A model generated the notes under the pieces. It did no database searches and was not told where the DNA came from. It was given only the letters and a program-made list of their open reading frames with translations. DNA of 62,408 bases from Thermomicrobiales bacterium (GTDB taxonomy: Bacteria > Chloroflexota > Chloroflexia > Thermomicrobiales > UBA6265): contig JAMLHR010000014.1 of assembly GCA_023957015.1 (NCBI GenBank), forward strand, positions 1 through 62,408, given 5' to 3'. Each line of letters opens with the position of its first letter. Positions within the stretch are counted from its first letter, which is position 1. Shown piece after piece: positions 1-8,635 of the stretch. The position numbers and the translations under genes are program-made.

Positions 1-638
1 ACCGGATTGAGTTTCTTCATATACCAGGCGAGCGTGATCGCGAAGAAGACCATGAAGATGGCTGGCACGATCAGCAGACGTACATCAATACGGAACATGA
101 ACCAGAGTGGCACAACAAGCGCGATCATCGAGCTCAGGATGAGATCGATACCCGGTGAGATCATCCAGTTCATCTGCCGGATATCGTTGGTAGCGCGGGC
201 CATGATATCGCCGACTTTCTGGCGATTGTGGAACGTCTGGCTCTTGCCCAACAGGCTGACGAAGAGTTCCTCGCGAGCGCCACGTTGCAGACTGGCGGCG
301 ATGACCTCCACGCACAAACGCGCGATGAAATCGACGATGGCTCGAACCACGACGATGATCACGAGTGCGATCGCGATGGTCTGGAGTTTGCCCAGCCGAT
401 CGACATCGCCGAGGACAGCATCGAATGCCCGACCAGTGTAGCCAGGGATCATCGCGTTCAGGAACTCGGTGGCAAACGCGGTAATAAGGAAGAACGCTAC
501 CCAGCCCTTGATATGGAGGACGTGACTGACCACCCAACGTAGGGGTGTACTGCGGTCATAGACTGGTGCGTTCTCGACAGTAAACTCGGAGCTGGAACCA
601 GCAACGGATAGCGGAGTAGAAGCCACCTGGCACCTCAT
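1..638 (-). CDS. ABC transporter, N-terminal transmembrane part (runs off window)
   Basis: Reading the minus strand from 638 gives an open frame that continues out of the window, so only the first ~212 residues are visible and the ATPase domain is not. The visible part has a short hydrophilic N-terminus, hydrophobic helices around residues 45-60, 80-100 and 165-205, and the cytosolic 'VGDIMARATNDIRQM' type motif typical of exporter-type (ABC_membrane) half transporters. It is therefore probably a fused permease/ATPase exporter in the inner membrane; the substrate cannot be told. ATG at 636-638 has no clear ribosome site; GTG at 624-626 is preceded by GAGG at good spacing and is a credible alternative start. 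Confidence 0.8.
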   Translation of the reverse strand, partial: MRCQVASTPLSVAGSSSEFTVENAPVYDRSTPLRWVVSHVLHIKGWVAFFLITAFATEFLNAMIPGYTGRAFDAVLGDVDRLGKLQTIAIALVIIVVVRAIVDFIARLCVEVIAASLQRGAREELFVSLLGKSQTFHNRQKVGDIMARATNDIRQMNWMISPGIDLILSSMIALVVPLWFMFRIDVRLLIVPAIFMVFFAITLAWYMKKLNP

Positions 639-809
639 TGTTTGTGGCGTAGCTCACAGTACGGCGAGCCGGAGGATATGGTACGGCAATTCGCACAAAT
701 GATCTAGAGGTGTATGGAGGAAAAAGACGTCGTTGTGGTATCGATTACGCACTTGTCGTGGATCGTATGGTCGCCAACGAAGCGCAGCCTCGTAATTTGG
801 GAGCTGGAG

Positions 810-1658
810 TTACACCTTAACCACCAATCCATCCCACCCGAACGTTACCGGCAACCCCTCCGACTGCAGTTTCTCTGAGAGCACCAATCCATCGTCGTAG
901 GAGATGCCATCCGGCTCATCCAGGTGAATCAGCACTGCCTGTCTAGGCGACATATCCCGAATACACTCCAGCGTCCGCTCGAACCGCATCTCGGTGCGGA
1001 GCACTGGTTGATCCGCCTCGACACGGCGCTCGCCTGTGAGGGGATGGAACTCGCAGACACCGGAAGGGAGAATCGCGAGATCCAGGTTCGTGACCGACTC
1101 ATCAGGTGACCAGCCGAACAGTTCATCCATCGCGATCCAGACGCGCTTGTCGTCTTGCTCAACCAGATAGGCGAAGACGTATTCCTCAGCCAGTGGCAGC
1201 GGTGTGATTGTGTAGTCATTGATCTGGACGGCTTCGCCCGGCGTTATCACGTGGAGTTCAACCACTCCGATCGATTGCAGGTACTCCAGATGTGACCAGC
1301 TCCCGAGTAGCTTCTTCATATCGTCCCGTACGCGTTCTGGCACATAGACATGCGAGAGTTTGTTTACCGACCCACGCAGATCCCAGTTCACCTGCTCGAA
1401 GACACGTCTTCCCATGACATGGTCGGGATGATAGTGGGAGTAGAAGCAGTGTTGCACCCGATCGATATTGGCTCGATTCAGCGACTCAACGATGTCCTCG
1501 GGTGTATCGAAGAGGATATCCGGTCCGTGCATGAATACCGCCGGACCGCGACGTTGATACGGCACTCCCTTTGCACGAGCTTCGTCGTTCAGCTTGTCGT
1601 GGAATCCTGGTCGGGGGACGACGACGGCGCCTCCGCTACCCAATATCTCTATCTTCAT
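810..1658 (-). CDS. MBL-fold metal-dependent hydrolase (PhnP/RNase Z-like)
   Basis: A 282-residue protein with the metallo-beta-lactamase metal motif SHYHPDH at residues 74-80, following a beta-strand start MKIEILGSGGAV that is typical of the PhnP, PqqB and RNase Z branch. Later candidate ligands are the AMDEL aspartate and the histidine of VLIHLDE near the C-terminus. The family hydrolyses phosphodiester or ester bonds using two zinc or manganese ions in the cytosol; the substrate is not evident here. It is transcribed away from its right-hand neighbour with about 500 bases of non-coding DNA upstream, so it is probably monocistronic. The fold is clear but the exact subfamily is not. Confidence 0.82.
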   Translation of the reverse strand: MKIEILGSGGAVVVPRPGFHDKLNDEARAKGVPYQRRGPAVFMHGPDILFDTPEDIVESLNRANIDRVQHCFYSHYHPDHVMGRRVFEQVNWDLRGSVNKLSHVYVPERVRDDMKKLLGSWSHLEYLQSIGVVELHVITPGEAVQINDYTITPLPLAEEYVFAYLVEQDDKRVWIAMDELFGWSPDESVTNLDLAILPSGVCEFHPLTGERRVEADQPVLRTEMRFERTLECIRDMSPRQAVLIHLDEPDGISYDDGLVLSEKLQSEGLPVTFGWDGLVVKV

Positions 1659-2154
1659 ATCTGTCCCATCTCGCTGTGGTTGAAGTCCACCTGGTCCTCC
1701 AAACTATTCTGCCACTGTGCTCGAGAAGATGCTGATGCCAAAAAGACAAAAAAGTAGCGAACGTATGCTGGCTTCGCCAGTTCAGCTGCTGTGGAACTGG
1801 GATAGACTTCATCGCCACCAGTTCGTCATCTTGGGGAAGTGGCAAACCAATTTGGTTCATATAGCGCACGTACAGTGCTCGACGCCGCTCCGGCTATGGT
1901 AGGATAGGACCGTGGCTCCGAGGAGGATGTTTCCCACCAATGTCGAGAATCTGTACGTATAGGCTTGACACAGCGTCACAGATTTGGCAGGATAACGGAA
2001 ACAGTTCTGCTGGAGAGTAACCACCGATCGAGAGGTATGGCTGATACCTTTCGCGCGACTCCGGAATCGGATTTCCGGGATAATTCGGATTTGCAGACGC
2101 TATTCGCTGGCTGGGCGAGTCTGCCGATACCGACCATGTGGAGGGGACACCACA
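1659..2154. other. Intergenic stretch, no gene recognised
   Basis: About 500 bases between the hydrolase gene and a small membrane peptide gene. Short frames occur on both strands but none has a ribosome site, a recognisable motif or plausible composition. The left part should hold the promoter of the minus-strand hydrolase. The right part holds the candidate promoter at 1965-1994. Confidence 0.5.
1965..1994 (+). promoter_or_regulatory. Candidate sigma-70-type promoter for the 40-aa peptide gene
   Basis: A perfect TTGACA (1965-1970) is followed after 18 bases by AGGATA (1989-1994). It points towards the small membrane peptide gene about 160 bases downstream. The -10 element is poor, so this is only a candidate. 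Confidence 0.35.
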
Positions 2155-2277
2155 ATGACTGAGAACGAGCGACGAGCCCAGGACACCCTGAACCGAAGCG
2201 ATATCTTCCGCCGGATTGCACTGTGCGGAGGCATGATTGCTTCCTTCCTGACCGCCCTGCTGGTATTCACGCCGTAG
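2155..2277 (+). CDS. Small single-span membrane protein, 40 aa
   Basis: ATG at 2155 is preceded by a strong GGAGGGG ribosome site about 8 bases upstream, and the frame ends at TAG 2275-2277. The peptide has a charged N-terminal half (residues 1-20, rich in E, R, D) and one hydrophobic helix (about residues 21-38) ending in VFTP. A good intrinsic terminator starts about 30 bases after the stop, so this is a compact one-gene transcription unit. No family was recognised. The ribosome site, terminator and amphipathic layout argue that it is real; the function is unknown. Confidence 0.6.
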   Translation: MTENERRAQDTLNRSDIFRRIALCGGMIASFLTALLVFTP

Positions 2278-2307
2278 TCATTTCGGGACAACTGAATAGA
2301 AACGCTG

Positions 2308-2343
2308 TCACCCGCCGGGCATTGCCTGGCGGGTGATGTTTTT
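2308..2343 (+). terminator. Intrinsic terminator after the 40-aa peptide gene
   Basis: Perfect 9-bp stem TCACCCGCC (2308-2316) with GGCGGGTGA (2328-2336), followed by TGTTTTT. Confidence 0.85.
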
Positions 2344-2351
2344 AACCTGTC

Positions 2352-3044
2352 TCAAAAGATGGCATCGCGTTCGCCAACAATGTGTGCGATTGCTCGTTCT
2401 GCTGCACCAACCTCGTCGCCAGGTTGTTCGTGGCTGTACCGATAGTCGTGCTTACGGATGATCTCTGCCAGTTGATCTCGAAGCACGCGTCTGGTCTTTT
2501 CTTCCCGGTTGGAGAGAATGGCACGCTCTTCATGGGAAAGTTCAGCTTCCATGACCGAGGCTAAATGTGGGCGACACAATCCGACGTGCGATTCGTACGT
2601 TGCCACGATGCTCGGATCACGAAGACCATCCATGAATGCCTCAATCAAATCGTGTTCGGTTAGCGTCGTCCAGGAGCAAAGCGGACAGGGGCGATCATCA
2701 TTGTCAGCCGGTTGGTCTCGGAAGAGGTTCCATCGAGGGTGGTAGGCAGGTGCGTGAGTATGTTCGATGTCCGGAAGATGTTCGAGAAGTTCGTGATAGA
2801 GCGATGCTGTGCCCAACAGAAATGCATGCTTCTGCCACTGCCATGCGTGCCTGTGACAGAAGCCCTCCTGCTTCATGAAGGTACGGCGAAAATCCGGTTC
2901 ATTGACCGCCTCATAGTTGATAGCCTCGATATACCTCAGCAGCTTTGACTGGAGAACATGGCAGATCGGACAACCCGCGAATGATTCCAGGGAGGTGCGC
3001 AGATCGTGGACGAGAGACAGGGCGTGATCATCATGATCTGTCAT
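2352..3044 (-). CDS. DUF6062-like cysteine/histidine protein
   Basis: A 230-residue soluble protein with paired metal-binding-like clusters: CPIC (about 25-28) with FCHRH (about 82-86), and CPLC (about 134-137) with LCRPH (about 167-171). This duplicated CPxC...CxxH layout matches my memory of the DUF6062 family, whose biochemical role is unknown. The two half-sites suggest two structural zinc sites or two redox pairs. Its stop lies just beyond a terminator serving the opposite strand, and it is divergent from the polyphosphate kinase gene, so it is probably transcribed alone. The family assignment is from recall of the motif spacing. Confidence 0.65.
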   Translation of the reverse strand: MTDHDDHALSLVHDLRTSLESFAGCPICHVLQSKLLRYIEAINYEAVNEPDFRRTFMKQEGFCHRHAWQWQKHAFLLGTASLYHELLEHLPDIEHTHAPAYHPRWNLFRDQPADNDDRPCPLCSWTTLTEHDLIEAFMDGLRDPSIVATYESHVGLCRPHLASVMEAELSHEERAILSNREEKTRRVLRDQLAEIIRKHDYRYSHEQPGDEVGAAERAIAHIVGERDAIF

Positions 3045-3112
3045 GGCGTCTTTCCGTTCTAGGGACTGGCCGCGGTGTAGTAATCAGTTCTCCTCTTGAG
3101 GACAACGAAAAA

Positions 3113-3166
3113 CTCCTGCCTTTGTACGGCGTAGCCTGCGGCTTCGCCCACATACAAAATCAGGAG
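3113..3166. repeat. Long hairpin in the divergent region upstream of ppk2
   Basis: Arms CTCCTG-cc-TTTGTA (3113-3126) and TACAAA-at-CAGGAG (3153-3166) pair almost perfectly around a 26-base G+C-rich loop. It lies between the starts of the DUF6062-like gene and ppk2, so it could be an operator or a 5'UTR structure. No known motif was recognised. Confidence 0.5.
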
Positions 3167-3323
3167 CTATCAACACCCAGAGGGTGTGGTTTCGGCGAAC
3201 TCCATCGCCATCACGATTGTGGCTGCATCGTACGGCTACGGAACCCTGGATGTCAAGATCGGGTGGAGTGGCGATATACTCCGAGGAATCGTCTACCGCA
3301 CCGGATATGAAGGATTGTGGCCA

Positions 3324-4130
3324 ATGAATCCAGATGACTATCGCATAGCTCCGAAGAGCAAGGTTGATCTCTCCGGTTGGAACGCCGCTGATCATGCGGA
3401 TATTCAGGACAAGGAGCTTGCGAAGGCAATCCTGAAAGAGAATCGCAAGGTCATCATCGATCTGCAGGAGCGGCTCTATGCCGAGAACGCGCAGAGCATC
3501 CTCGTATGCTTCCAGGCGATGGATACCGGCGGGAAGGACGGCTGTATCGAGAATGTGTTCAAGGGCGTGAACCCCTCCGGATGTCGGGTGCGCAGCTTCA
3601 AGGTGCCGAATAGCGTGGAGACAAGCCACGATTTTCTCTGGCGATATCATCAGCACACACCGCGAACCGGTATCATCCAGGTCTTCAATCGGAGCCACTA
3701 CGAGGACGTGCTGGTCGTGCGCGTGAAGGGTCTGGTTCCCAAATCTGTTTGGGAAAAGCGCTACGAGCAGATCAACCACTTCGAGGAGGTGCTGGAGGAT
3801 CGTGGCACGCGCATTCTCAAGTTCTACCTCCATATCAGCAAGGATGAGCAGAAGCGGCGGATCGAGAGCAGGCTCGAGGATCCCGCGAAACACTGGAAAT
3901 ACTCCGAGGCTGACCTCAAGGAACGCGAGTATTGGGATGACTATCAGAAGGCGTTCGAAGCGGTGCTGGAACGCTGCAGTACCAAGACCGCGCCATGGTA
4001 TGTTGTGCCAGCCAACCACAAGTGGTACCGGGACGTTGTTGTGAGCACGGTCATCCGTCAAACGCTCGAGGAGATGGATCCGCAGTTCCCGAAGGGGTCG
4101 GTGGATGTGAGTCAGGTCACCGTCATCTGA
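3324..4130 (+). CDS. ppk2: Polyphosphate kinase 2 family protein
   Basis: The start is taken at ATG 3324 because AAGGA lies about 9 bases upstream and the protein then begins at the family's usual N-terminus (MNPDDYRIAP); a longer in-frame extension to 3186 has no support. The 268-residue product has the Walker A MDTGGKDG at residues 66-73 and the conserved FNRSHYEDVLVVRV block typical of class I PPK2. These enzymes move phosphate between polyphosphate and nucleotides (ADP/GDP or AMP) in the cytosol. Length and motifs agree with a complete single-domain PPK2. The class, and so the preferred nucleotide, cannot be fixed from motifs alone. Confidence 0.93.
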   Translation: MNPDDYRIAPKSKVDLSGWNAADHADIQDKELAKAILKENRKVIIDLQERLYAENAQSILVCFQAMDTGGKDGCIENVFKGVNPSGCRVRSFKVPNSVETSHDFLWRYHQHTPRTGIIQVFNRSHYEDVLVVRVKGLVPKSVWEKRYEQINHFEEVLEDRGTRILKFYLHISKDEQKRRIESRLEDPAKHWKYSEADLKEREYWDDYQKAFEAVLERCSTKTAPWYVVPANHKWYRDVVVSTVIRQTLEEMDPQFPKGSVDVSQVTVI

Positions 4131-4148
4131 CCGGTTGTCGGGGGGTTT

Positions 4149-4454
4149 CTACGGGTTGCTCAACTCAGGCTCAATGAACCACTCGCACAATCGGGTCCAA
4201 CTTCCGATTGAGGGGTTGAGGAGGTTCGGCAAGCCGTCCGTGTTCGGTCGGCAGAGAGTACCACCGGTTTGCAAGGTGTTCGCTGCCTGGGGCAATGTAT
4301 CGTCGTCACCGAGGTCAACAAACCAGGGGGCGATGATCACGGCAGCCATCACCAGACCGAGTAATGCCAGCAGCACGGTGCTCCACCAACTCGGCGGGTC
4401 ATCCAGATCGATATAGGTGTAACTCGCGGGTGTCTGAGACTCGCTCATGGGCAT
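4149..4454 (-). CDS. Small membrane protein with one transmembrane helix
   Basis: A 101-residue protein with a polar N-terminus (about residues 1-22), one strong hydrophobic segment (about 25-46, ending IIAPWFVD) and a mainly polar C-terminal half with two cysteines. This suggests an inner-membrane protein with its C-terminal domain outside. No family recognised. It converges on ppk2 and ends 19 bases from it. A second in-frame ATG at 4448 may be the true start. Confidence 0.55.
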   Translation of the reverse strand: MPMSESQTPASYTYIDLDDPPSWWSTVLLALLGLVMAAVIIAPWFVDLGDDDTLPQAANTLQTGGTLCRPNTDGLPNLLNPSIGSWTRLCEWFIEPELSNP

Positions 4455-4494
4455 ATTGTACCGAACTACTAACCTCGGCTGTTATCAGGTAATC

Positions 4495-4559
4495 GGTAGC
4501 AGGGGAGCTTGTCTCCCCTTCGAGCCGTACTTCGAGGGGAGACAAGCTCCCCTGCTACC
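4495..4559. repeat. Palindromic intergenic element (short version)
   Basis: Two perfect 24-bp arms (4495-4518 and 4536-4559) begin and end with GGTAGCA/TGCTACC. Each arm can also fold on itself: GGGGAG-cttgt-CTCCCC and GGGGAG-acaag-CTCCCC. The 17-base centre is itself nearly symmetrical. The layout resembles the elements at 14983, 56317 and 61777. It lies between convergent or adjacent gene ends and may act in termination or be a REP-like repeat. Confidence 0.75.
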
Positions 4560-4576
4560 TGTCAAGGCATACCTCA

Positions 4577-5365
4577 CTAGTGCTCGTGCGACATCGGTAC
4601 CGAGATCTCTTCGACCGGAATCAGATAGAGACGGCGGCTTGTTTCCCGGAAACCAAGCCGAGCAGCGATCCGCATGCTTGGTTCGTTGTCGGCACTGGTA
4701 CTCCAGACGGGCACCTTGCCACGCTTTCTCACTTCCATCGCGACGATTGCGGCGGCAGCACTTGCCATGCCCTGGCCGCGATACTCCTCATGCGTGGTCA
4801 CACCAATATCGACGTAGAGCGGACTCCAGGCAAATGTATGCGCTAGACTGACGATCTCGCCATCGATGACGCCAGCCGCGACGATCGGCTTGTAGGCCGA
4901 ACTCTGCTGCAGCTCGTCGATCATCATCGTCAGCATCGCATCGTCGTCGGTGAGCAGTCGCACCTGAGGATGTGTTGGCGGATCGATAATCGGTGTGTCC
5001 AGGACGTGGTAGACATCGGTCACGGTACGTAGTGAGGTTGTGTTACGGGCTGTCGTGACGGCGCGCTCGATACCATCGACCAGATGGAGTGGCGTGCAGA
5101 AGGTATCCCATCCCTCAACGTAGGGGATGATGCGAGCGATATCCTCCGCATGGGAGCCATGAACGACGGGTTCGGCCGGGAAGGCGTGCGCCTGAATAAC
5201 GATGCCACGAGGTTGGCGTACATTGCCCACATACCACGCGTTGCAGGTGCGAGAGGTGAGGAGATGATGGCTGATCACCGTCTCCGGCGATTCGCCGATA
5301 GCGGCGGCCAGTATTGGCATCTCCTCGGGCGAGGCGACGTGTACCCGGGCCGATGTGTATTCCAT
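4577..5365 (-). CDS. GNAT family N-acetyltransferase
   Basis: A 262-residue protein whose C-terminal ~110 residues carry the GNAT acetyl-CoA loop (EEYRGQGMASAAAA, about residues 194-207) and the following N...A..LGF motif (about 225-241). The N-terminal ~130 residues form a second, less conserved domain, as in longer GNAT proteins of the GNAT_acetyltran/FR47 type. It would transfer an acetyl group from acetyl-CoA to an amine; the acceptor is unknown. It is divergent from the exported LppX-like gene, with about 130 bases between their starts. Confidence 0.8.
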   Translation of the reverse strand: MEYTSARVHVASPEEMPILAAAIGESPETVISHHLLTSRTCNAWYVGNVRQPRGIVIQAHAFPAEPVVHGSHAEDIARIIPYVEGWDTFCTPLHLVDGIERAVTTARNTTSLRTVTDVYHVLDTPIIDPPTHPQVRLLTDDDAMLTMMIDELQQSSAYKPIVAAGVIDGEIVSLAHTFAWSPLYVDIGVTTHEEYRGQGMASAAAAIVAMEVRKRGKVPVWSTSADNEPSMRIAARLGFRETSRRLYLIPVEEISVPMSHEH

Positions 5366-5499
5366 GGTAAGTGAATCTTCCTGCCAGCTTCAGTGTTTGC
5401 TCAGGTGGAATTGCTACAATTCGGTCAGAACAAACGACGTTCCCACACGGCAAGCATACTCGGGTTCATCCCATCGTGTGGAACTGGAAAGGCGCAACA

Positions 5500-6273
5500 A
5501 TGGTCTATGAACTTGGTACTCCCATCCACGCCAGCACAACTGTGAATCGACGTCGATTCGTTGGATCGGCGGTTTTACTCGGATTATTCGGTCGCGCGCT
5601 CACAGCGGTGGCACAGGATGCGACCCCGGCCAGCCAGGCCGAGGGTGATGCCGATGCGCTTGAGGTGCTGCGCGCCGCGGGGCAGGCGTTGTTCGATCTG
5701 GAGACGTTTGAGTTTTCGATGCGTACCACTCGCGGTTCCAGCACGATCCTGCCGGGACTCGAGATGGTGAGTGTTGAGGGCAAGGTGCGGAGACCTATGG
5801 ACATGAGCGCCACGATAACGGTGAAGGCGCTGATGTCCACGCTGGAACTCAGCGCGGTCTCGGTCGATGGCGAGTTCTACATTCAGAATCCGCTCAGCGG
5901 CGGCGCCTGGGAGAACATGGGATCGGCGCCATCCATGGTGACGATGATCAATCCGGACTGGATCATCAATCTCGCCATCAACCAGGTGAAGGATGCCAAG
6001 ATCACCAGCGAGAAAGATGGCGTCACACTGATCGAAGGATATGTTGATCTCGCGGGTTCTCTGGCTGGTCTCGATCCTGACTCGCAGGGGGAGTTCAGTT
6101 CCTTCCTGGCGGACACGCCGATTGATGTTGCCTTCTGGATTAATGCCGATAATCTCATCACCACGGCGGAGACGTATGGTCCGATCTTCGCCAGCGAATC
6201 CGCGGATGTCGAGCGCAAAATCGAACTGAGCGCGTTCAACGAGCCGGTGGAGATTGAGCGGCCGGCATCGTAG
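5500..6273 (+). CDS. Exported LppX/LprAFG-like protein with Tat-type signal
   Basis: ATG 5500 is chosen because GGAAAGG lies just upstream; a longer frame to 5371 lacks a ribosome site. The 257-residue product has an N-terminal NRRRFVGSAVLLGLFG segment (about residues 15-35) resembling a twin-arginine signal, followed by AQDATPAS, where cleavage is expected. The mature part follows the LppX_LprAFG pattern: 'DLETFEFSM' early, repeated beta strands, and a late 'FWINADNLI' block. That fold binds lipids or lipoglycans in mycobacteria and occurs in Chloroflexota. There is no lipobox cysteine at the cleavage site, so it may be secreted rather than lipid-anchored. Confidence 0.7.
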   Translation: MVYELGTPIHASTTVNRRRFVGSAVLLGLFGRALTAVAQDATPASQAEGDADALEVLRAAGQALFDLETFEFSMRTTRGSSTILPGLEMVSVEGKVRRPMDMSATITVKALMSTLELSAVSVDGEFYIQNPLSGGAWENMGSAPSMVTMINPDWIINLAINQVKDAKITSEKDGVTLIEGYVDLAGSLAGLDPDSQGEFSSFLADTPIDVAFWINADNLITTAETYGPIFASESADVERKIELSAFNEPVEIERPAS

Positions 6274-6310
6274 ACTCAGACCGATGTGCGGCGTACCCGG
6301 CACGGAATTT

Positions 6311-6455
6311 TGCGAAGGACCAACGAGGCGACGTCACTCAGAGGCGCGCAGCGCCGTGGAGTCCTACGCGAAGCGGAGTGTTGTCCACGGGTTTATTTTG
6401 CGATAACCAATGATCCATTCTGCCTACGGCAGTCGGCGGCACACCCGCCGCCGGA
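6311..6455. repeat. Degenerate fragment of the hairpin-rich MITE
   Basis: This stretch shares 'GCGAAGGACCAA.GAGGCGA' and the following hairpin-rich sequence (the GGCGC..GCGCC hairpin, then CTGCCTACGGCAG) with the fuller copies at 23331-25007 and 48612-49009. Neither inverted end is recognisable, so it is a decayed or partial copy. Confidence 0.6.
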
Positions 6456-6465
6456 TCGAAAACCC

Positions 6466-7386
6466 CTACCTCACCTGCGGTAACACCGTATTGGCGAACA
6501 ACTCCAGCCCATCGATATCATCCGTATCAAGCCATTCCACCATCACGCCCTGGATCCCTGCTGCCTCTTTCGCCAGCAGGGTATCAACCATCTGACTGGG
6601 ACTACCGGCTAATGCACCCGGGCTGTGGCGGATGAGGTCATAGTCGTATCCTTCGGGATTGGTTCCAGGTGTTGCATGTTCTTCGTCGAAATAGACGTGA
6701 CACATCTGGGTTCGACGCACGCTGGCGGGGTCGCGACTCTCCGCGATGAGCAGTCTGTCAAGATGCTTGTTGAGCGCGATGAAGTCATCGTTCGGCGAGG
6801 CGATGTTGTTCCACTCGTCGCCATACTTTGCTACCAGCGGCAATGTGCGCTTTGGACCATTGCCACCAATGATGATCGCGGGCGAATGATCATCGGGCCA
6901 GCGTGGCGTCAGCTTCGCCTCGCGGAGCGTAAATCGCTCACCCGCAAACGAGACTGGCGTGTCGCTTCGGGTCAGCAGTTTGACGACCTGAATCGCTTCT
7001 TCAAGGCGGGAGAATCGTTCGTCGAGTGAACCGAGCTCGAAACCAAACGCCGTATGCTCCTCCTCCAGCCAACCAGTGCCAAGTCCCAGCCGCAATCGAC
7101 CCTGCGCCAGGTCGTTCACTGAGGTTGCTTGCCAGGCGAGGATACGCGGATCGCGAAACGAGACAGGTGAGACCAATGTGCCGATCTCTATTCGTTCCGT
7201 GTGATCGGCGGCCCAGGTTAGCGAACTGAACGCCTCCAATGCACCACTACGAAGAAATGGAGGACCAACGAAATGATCGGATCGATAGATACCATCGAAT
7301 CTCAGATCTTCAGCACACCGAACCATGCGTTGCCAGCGAGGCCAGTCGAGTCCGAACGATCCCTCTATCATGAGCGAAACGAGCAT
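6466..7386 (-). CDS. LLM class flavin-dependent oxidoreductase
   Basis: A 306-residue TIM-barrel protein of the bacterial luciferase-like family. It starts MLVSLMIEG and has the family's SDHFVGP segment, the 'ARIELGTLVSPVSFRDP' type strand, the GLGTGWLEEEH loop and the IIIGGNGPKRTLPL block, all typical of F420- or FMN-dependent members of the TIGR03560-like group. It would catalyse a flavin- or F420-linked oxidation in the cytosol. It is a paralogue of the protein at 8636-9559; the two are separated by the remains of a transposase gene. Confidence 0.85.
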   Translation of the reverse strand: MLVSLMIEGSFGLDWPRWQRMVRCAEDLRFDGIYRSDHFVGPPFLRSGALEAFSSLTWAADHTERIEIGTLVSPVSFRDPRILAWQATSVNDLAQGRLRLGLGTGWLEEEHTAFGFELGSLDERFSRLEEAIQVVKLLTRSDTPVSFAGERFTLREAKLTPRWPDDHSPAIIIGGNGPKRTLPLVAKYGDEWNNIASPNDDFIALNKHLDRLLIAESRDPASVRRTQMCHVYFDEEHATPGTNPEGYDYDLIRHSPGALAGSPSQMVDTLLAKEAAGIQGVMVEWLDTDDIDGLELFANTVLPQVR

Positions 7387-7416
7387 ACCGAACTCCAGAT
7401 CGTATACATTATTCTC

Positions 7417-8493
7417 TCAAATGCATCTCGATTCTACTGGAGTGGCTCTGCTATGTAAAGAGGCTGTGCTAGTTCGATACATATGAGCGAGCGAGGTGGG
7501 AAGCGGGAGTTTGGTACCCGAGCGCCTGGTGGAAGGACGTTTGTGATTGTAGAACACTTCGTACGTGCGCAGAGCGGTTGTGAGGTCAGGAAGATCAAGG
7601 GGACCGTCATGCCATTCCCAGAACTCCCGTCGACACGTCCCATTCAACCGTTCCACTCGACCATTGAGCTTGGGTGACCGTGGTGGCAACACATACAGCG
7701 CAATCCCGCTGCTGACATACCTGTTCAAACTCGGCCATGAACTCTGACCCACCATCGACCTGGACTAGCCTGCACCGGAAACGCGGCATCCGCGCTTGCA
7801 CATCATCCAGGAAAGCCGCAGCGGTCAATGCCGTCGCCCGACTCCTGACGCTGAGCACAGCATAGCGACTCACCACATCAATCGCGGTGAACTGTCGGCG
7901 CTCTGGTCCTGGCGGTCGGATATGGACGGTATCGATCTGGAGCAGTGCACCGGGTGTCTCTGGCCCCCGCTTCTCCTTGGGAACACGGGTGGCATAGGGA
8001 CGGACAACGGGTTTCCGTGTCCTGGTGCGAGATCGTGGCTCAACGAGCAGGGTGCGTCGCTTGAGAGAGGCCAGGACGCGGCCCACGGTCGATGCCGAGG
8101 TGATGATTTCTTCCTCAGCCAGCAGGACTGCGATCTTCTCCTTCCGGCACCACGATGCTCCTGACGCAACCGCAGAACCGCCGCTTCCATCTGCACTCCA
8201 CTGCTGCTTGCGGGTTCGTTTGGGTCGTCGACTCTTGGGGATGAGGCCCTGGATACCATGGGTGCGGTACGCGCTTCCAGCGGTCAATGGTCGCGCGCGA
8301 TCGATGAAAAACATCCACCGCGGCCGCGGTGGATATTTACAACGCATGCACTGGACACATCGCAGCCGGAACTCAACCTCCGAGCAGGGCATCCACGCTG
8401 CGTGGCATCTTTGGTGCGATAGACCACGCGACTACTGACACTACGACCAGCAGTCCACCACCGACGTTGGCTGACCTTGCTAAACTTCCCCAT
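7417..8493 (-). pseudogene. Decayed IS481-type transposase
   Basis: Fragments of one transposase are spread over three minus-strand frames. Near 8300 a helix-turn-helix piece (FHRSRATIDRW) is out of frame with the following SRRPKRTRK. An alternative-frame AVLRLRQEH piece (near 8160) is followed by KIAVLLAEEE. The integrase core (LLQIDTVHIRPPG ... TAIDVVSRYA ... VDGGSEFM) breaks near 7711, where one G appears lost, and the C-terminal PPRSPKLNGRVERLNGT...FYNHKRPS continues in another frame. The DDE residues are recognisable but at least four frameshifts make it inactive. It lies between two LLM oxidoreductase paralogues. Confidence 0.85.
8313..8334. repeat. 22-bp perfect palindrome inside the dead transposase
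   Basis: ATCCACCGCGG and its exact reverse complement meet without a spacer (8313-8334). It falls at one of the points where the transposase reading frame is broken, so it could be a small insertion or templated inversion. Confidence 0.7.
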
Positions 8494-8552
8494 GAGAGGA
8501 TCTCCCGGTTATTGCGATGTCTCACAACACCAAGATACCGGGTGTCCTCTCA
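8493..8552. repeat. Inverted repeat at the transposase 5' end
   Basis: TGAGAGGATCTCCCGGTTAT (8493-8512) pairs imperfectly with ATACCGGGTGTCCTCTCA (8535-8552). It abuts the transposase start, so it may contain the terminal repeat of the IS481-type element. I could not find a matching end past the 3' side, so the element is probably truncated. Confidence 0.5.
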
Positions 8553-8635
8553 TTTCTCATCCTCAGCCTCGCTCACATCTATCTGGACTTCTGCAGAGGC
8601 TAGTTAGTGGTTGCGCGGTAGATAGGTTAGTGGCG

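Noticed and set aside
7430..8500. Programmed frameshifting in the IS481-type transposase
   Set aside because: At least four breaks in different directions are needed to restore the protein, so decay is the simpler explanation.
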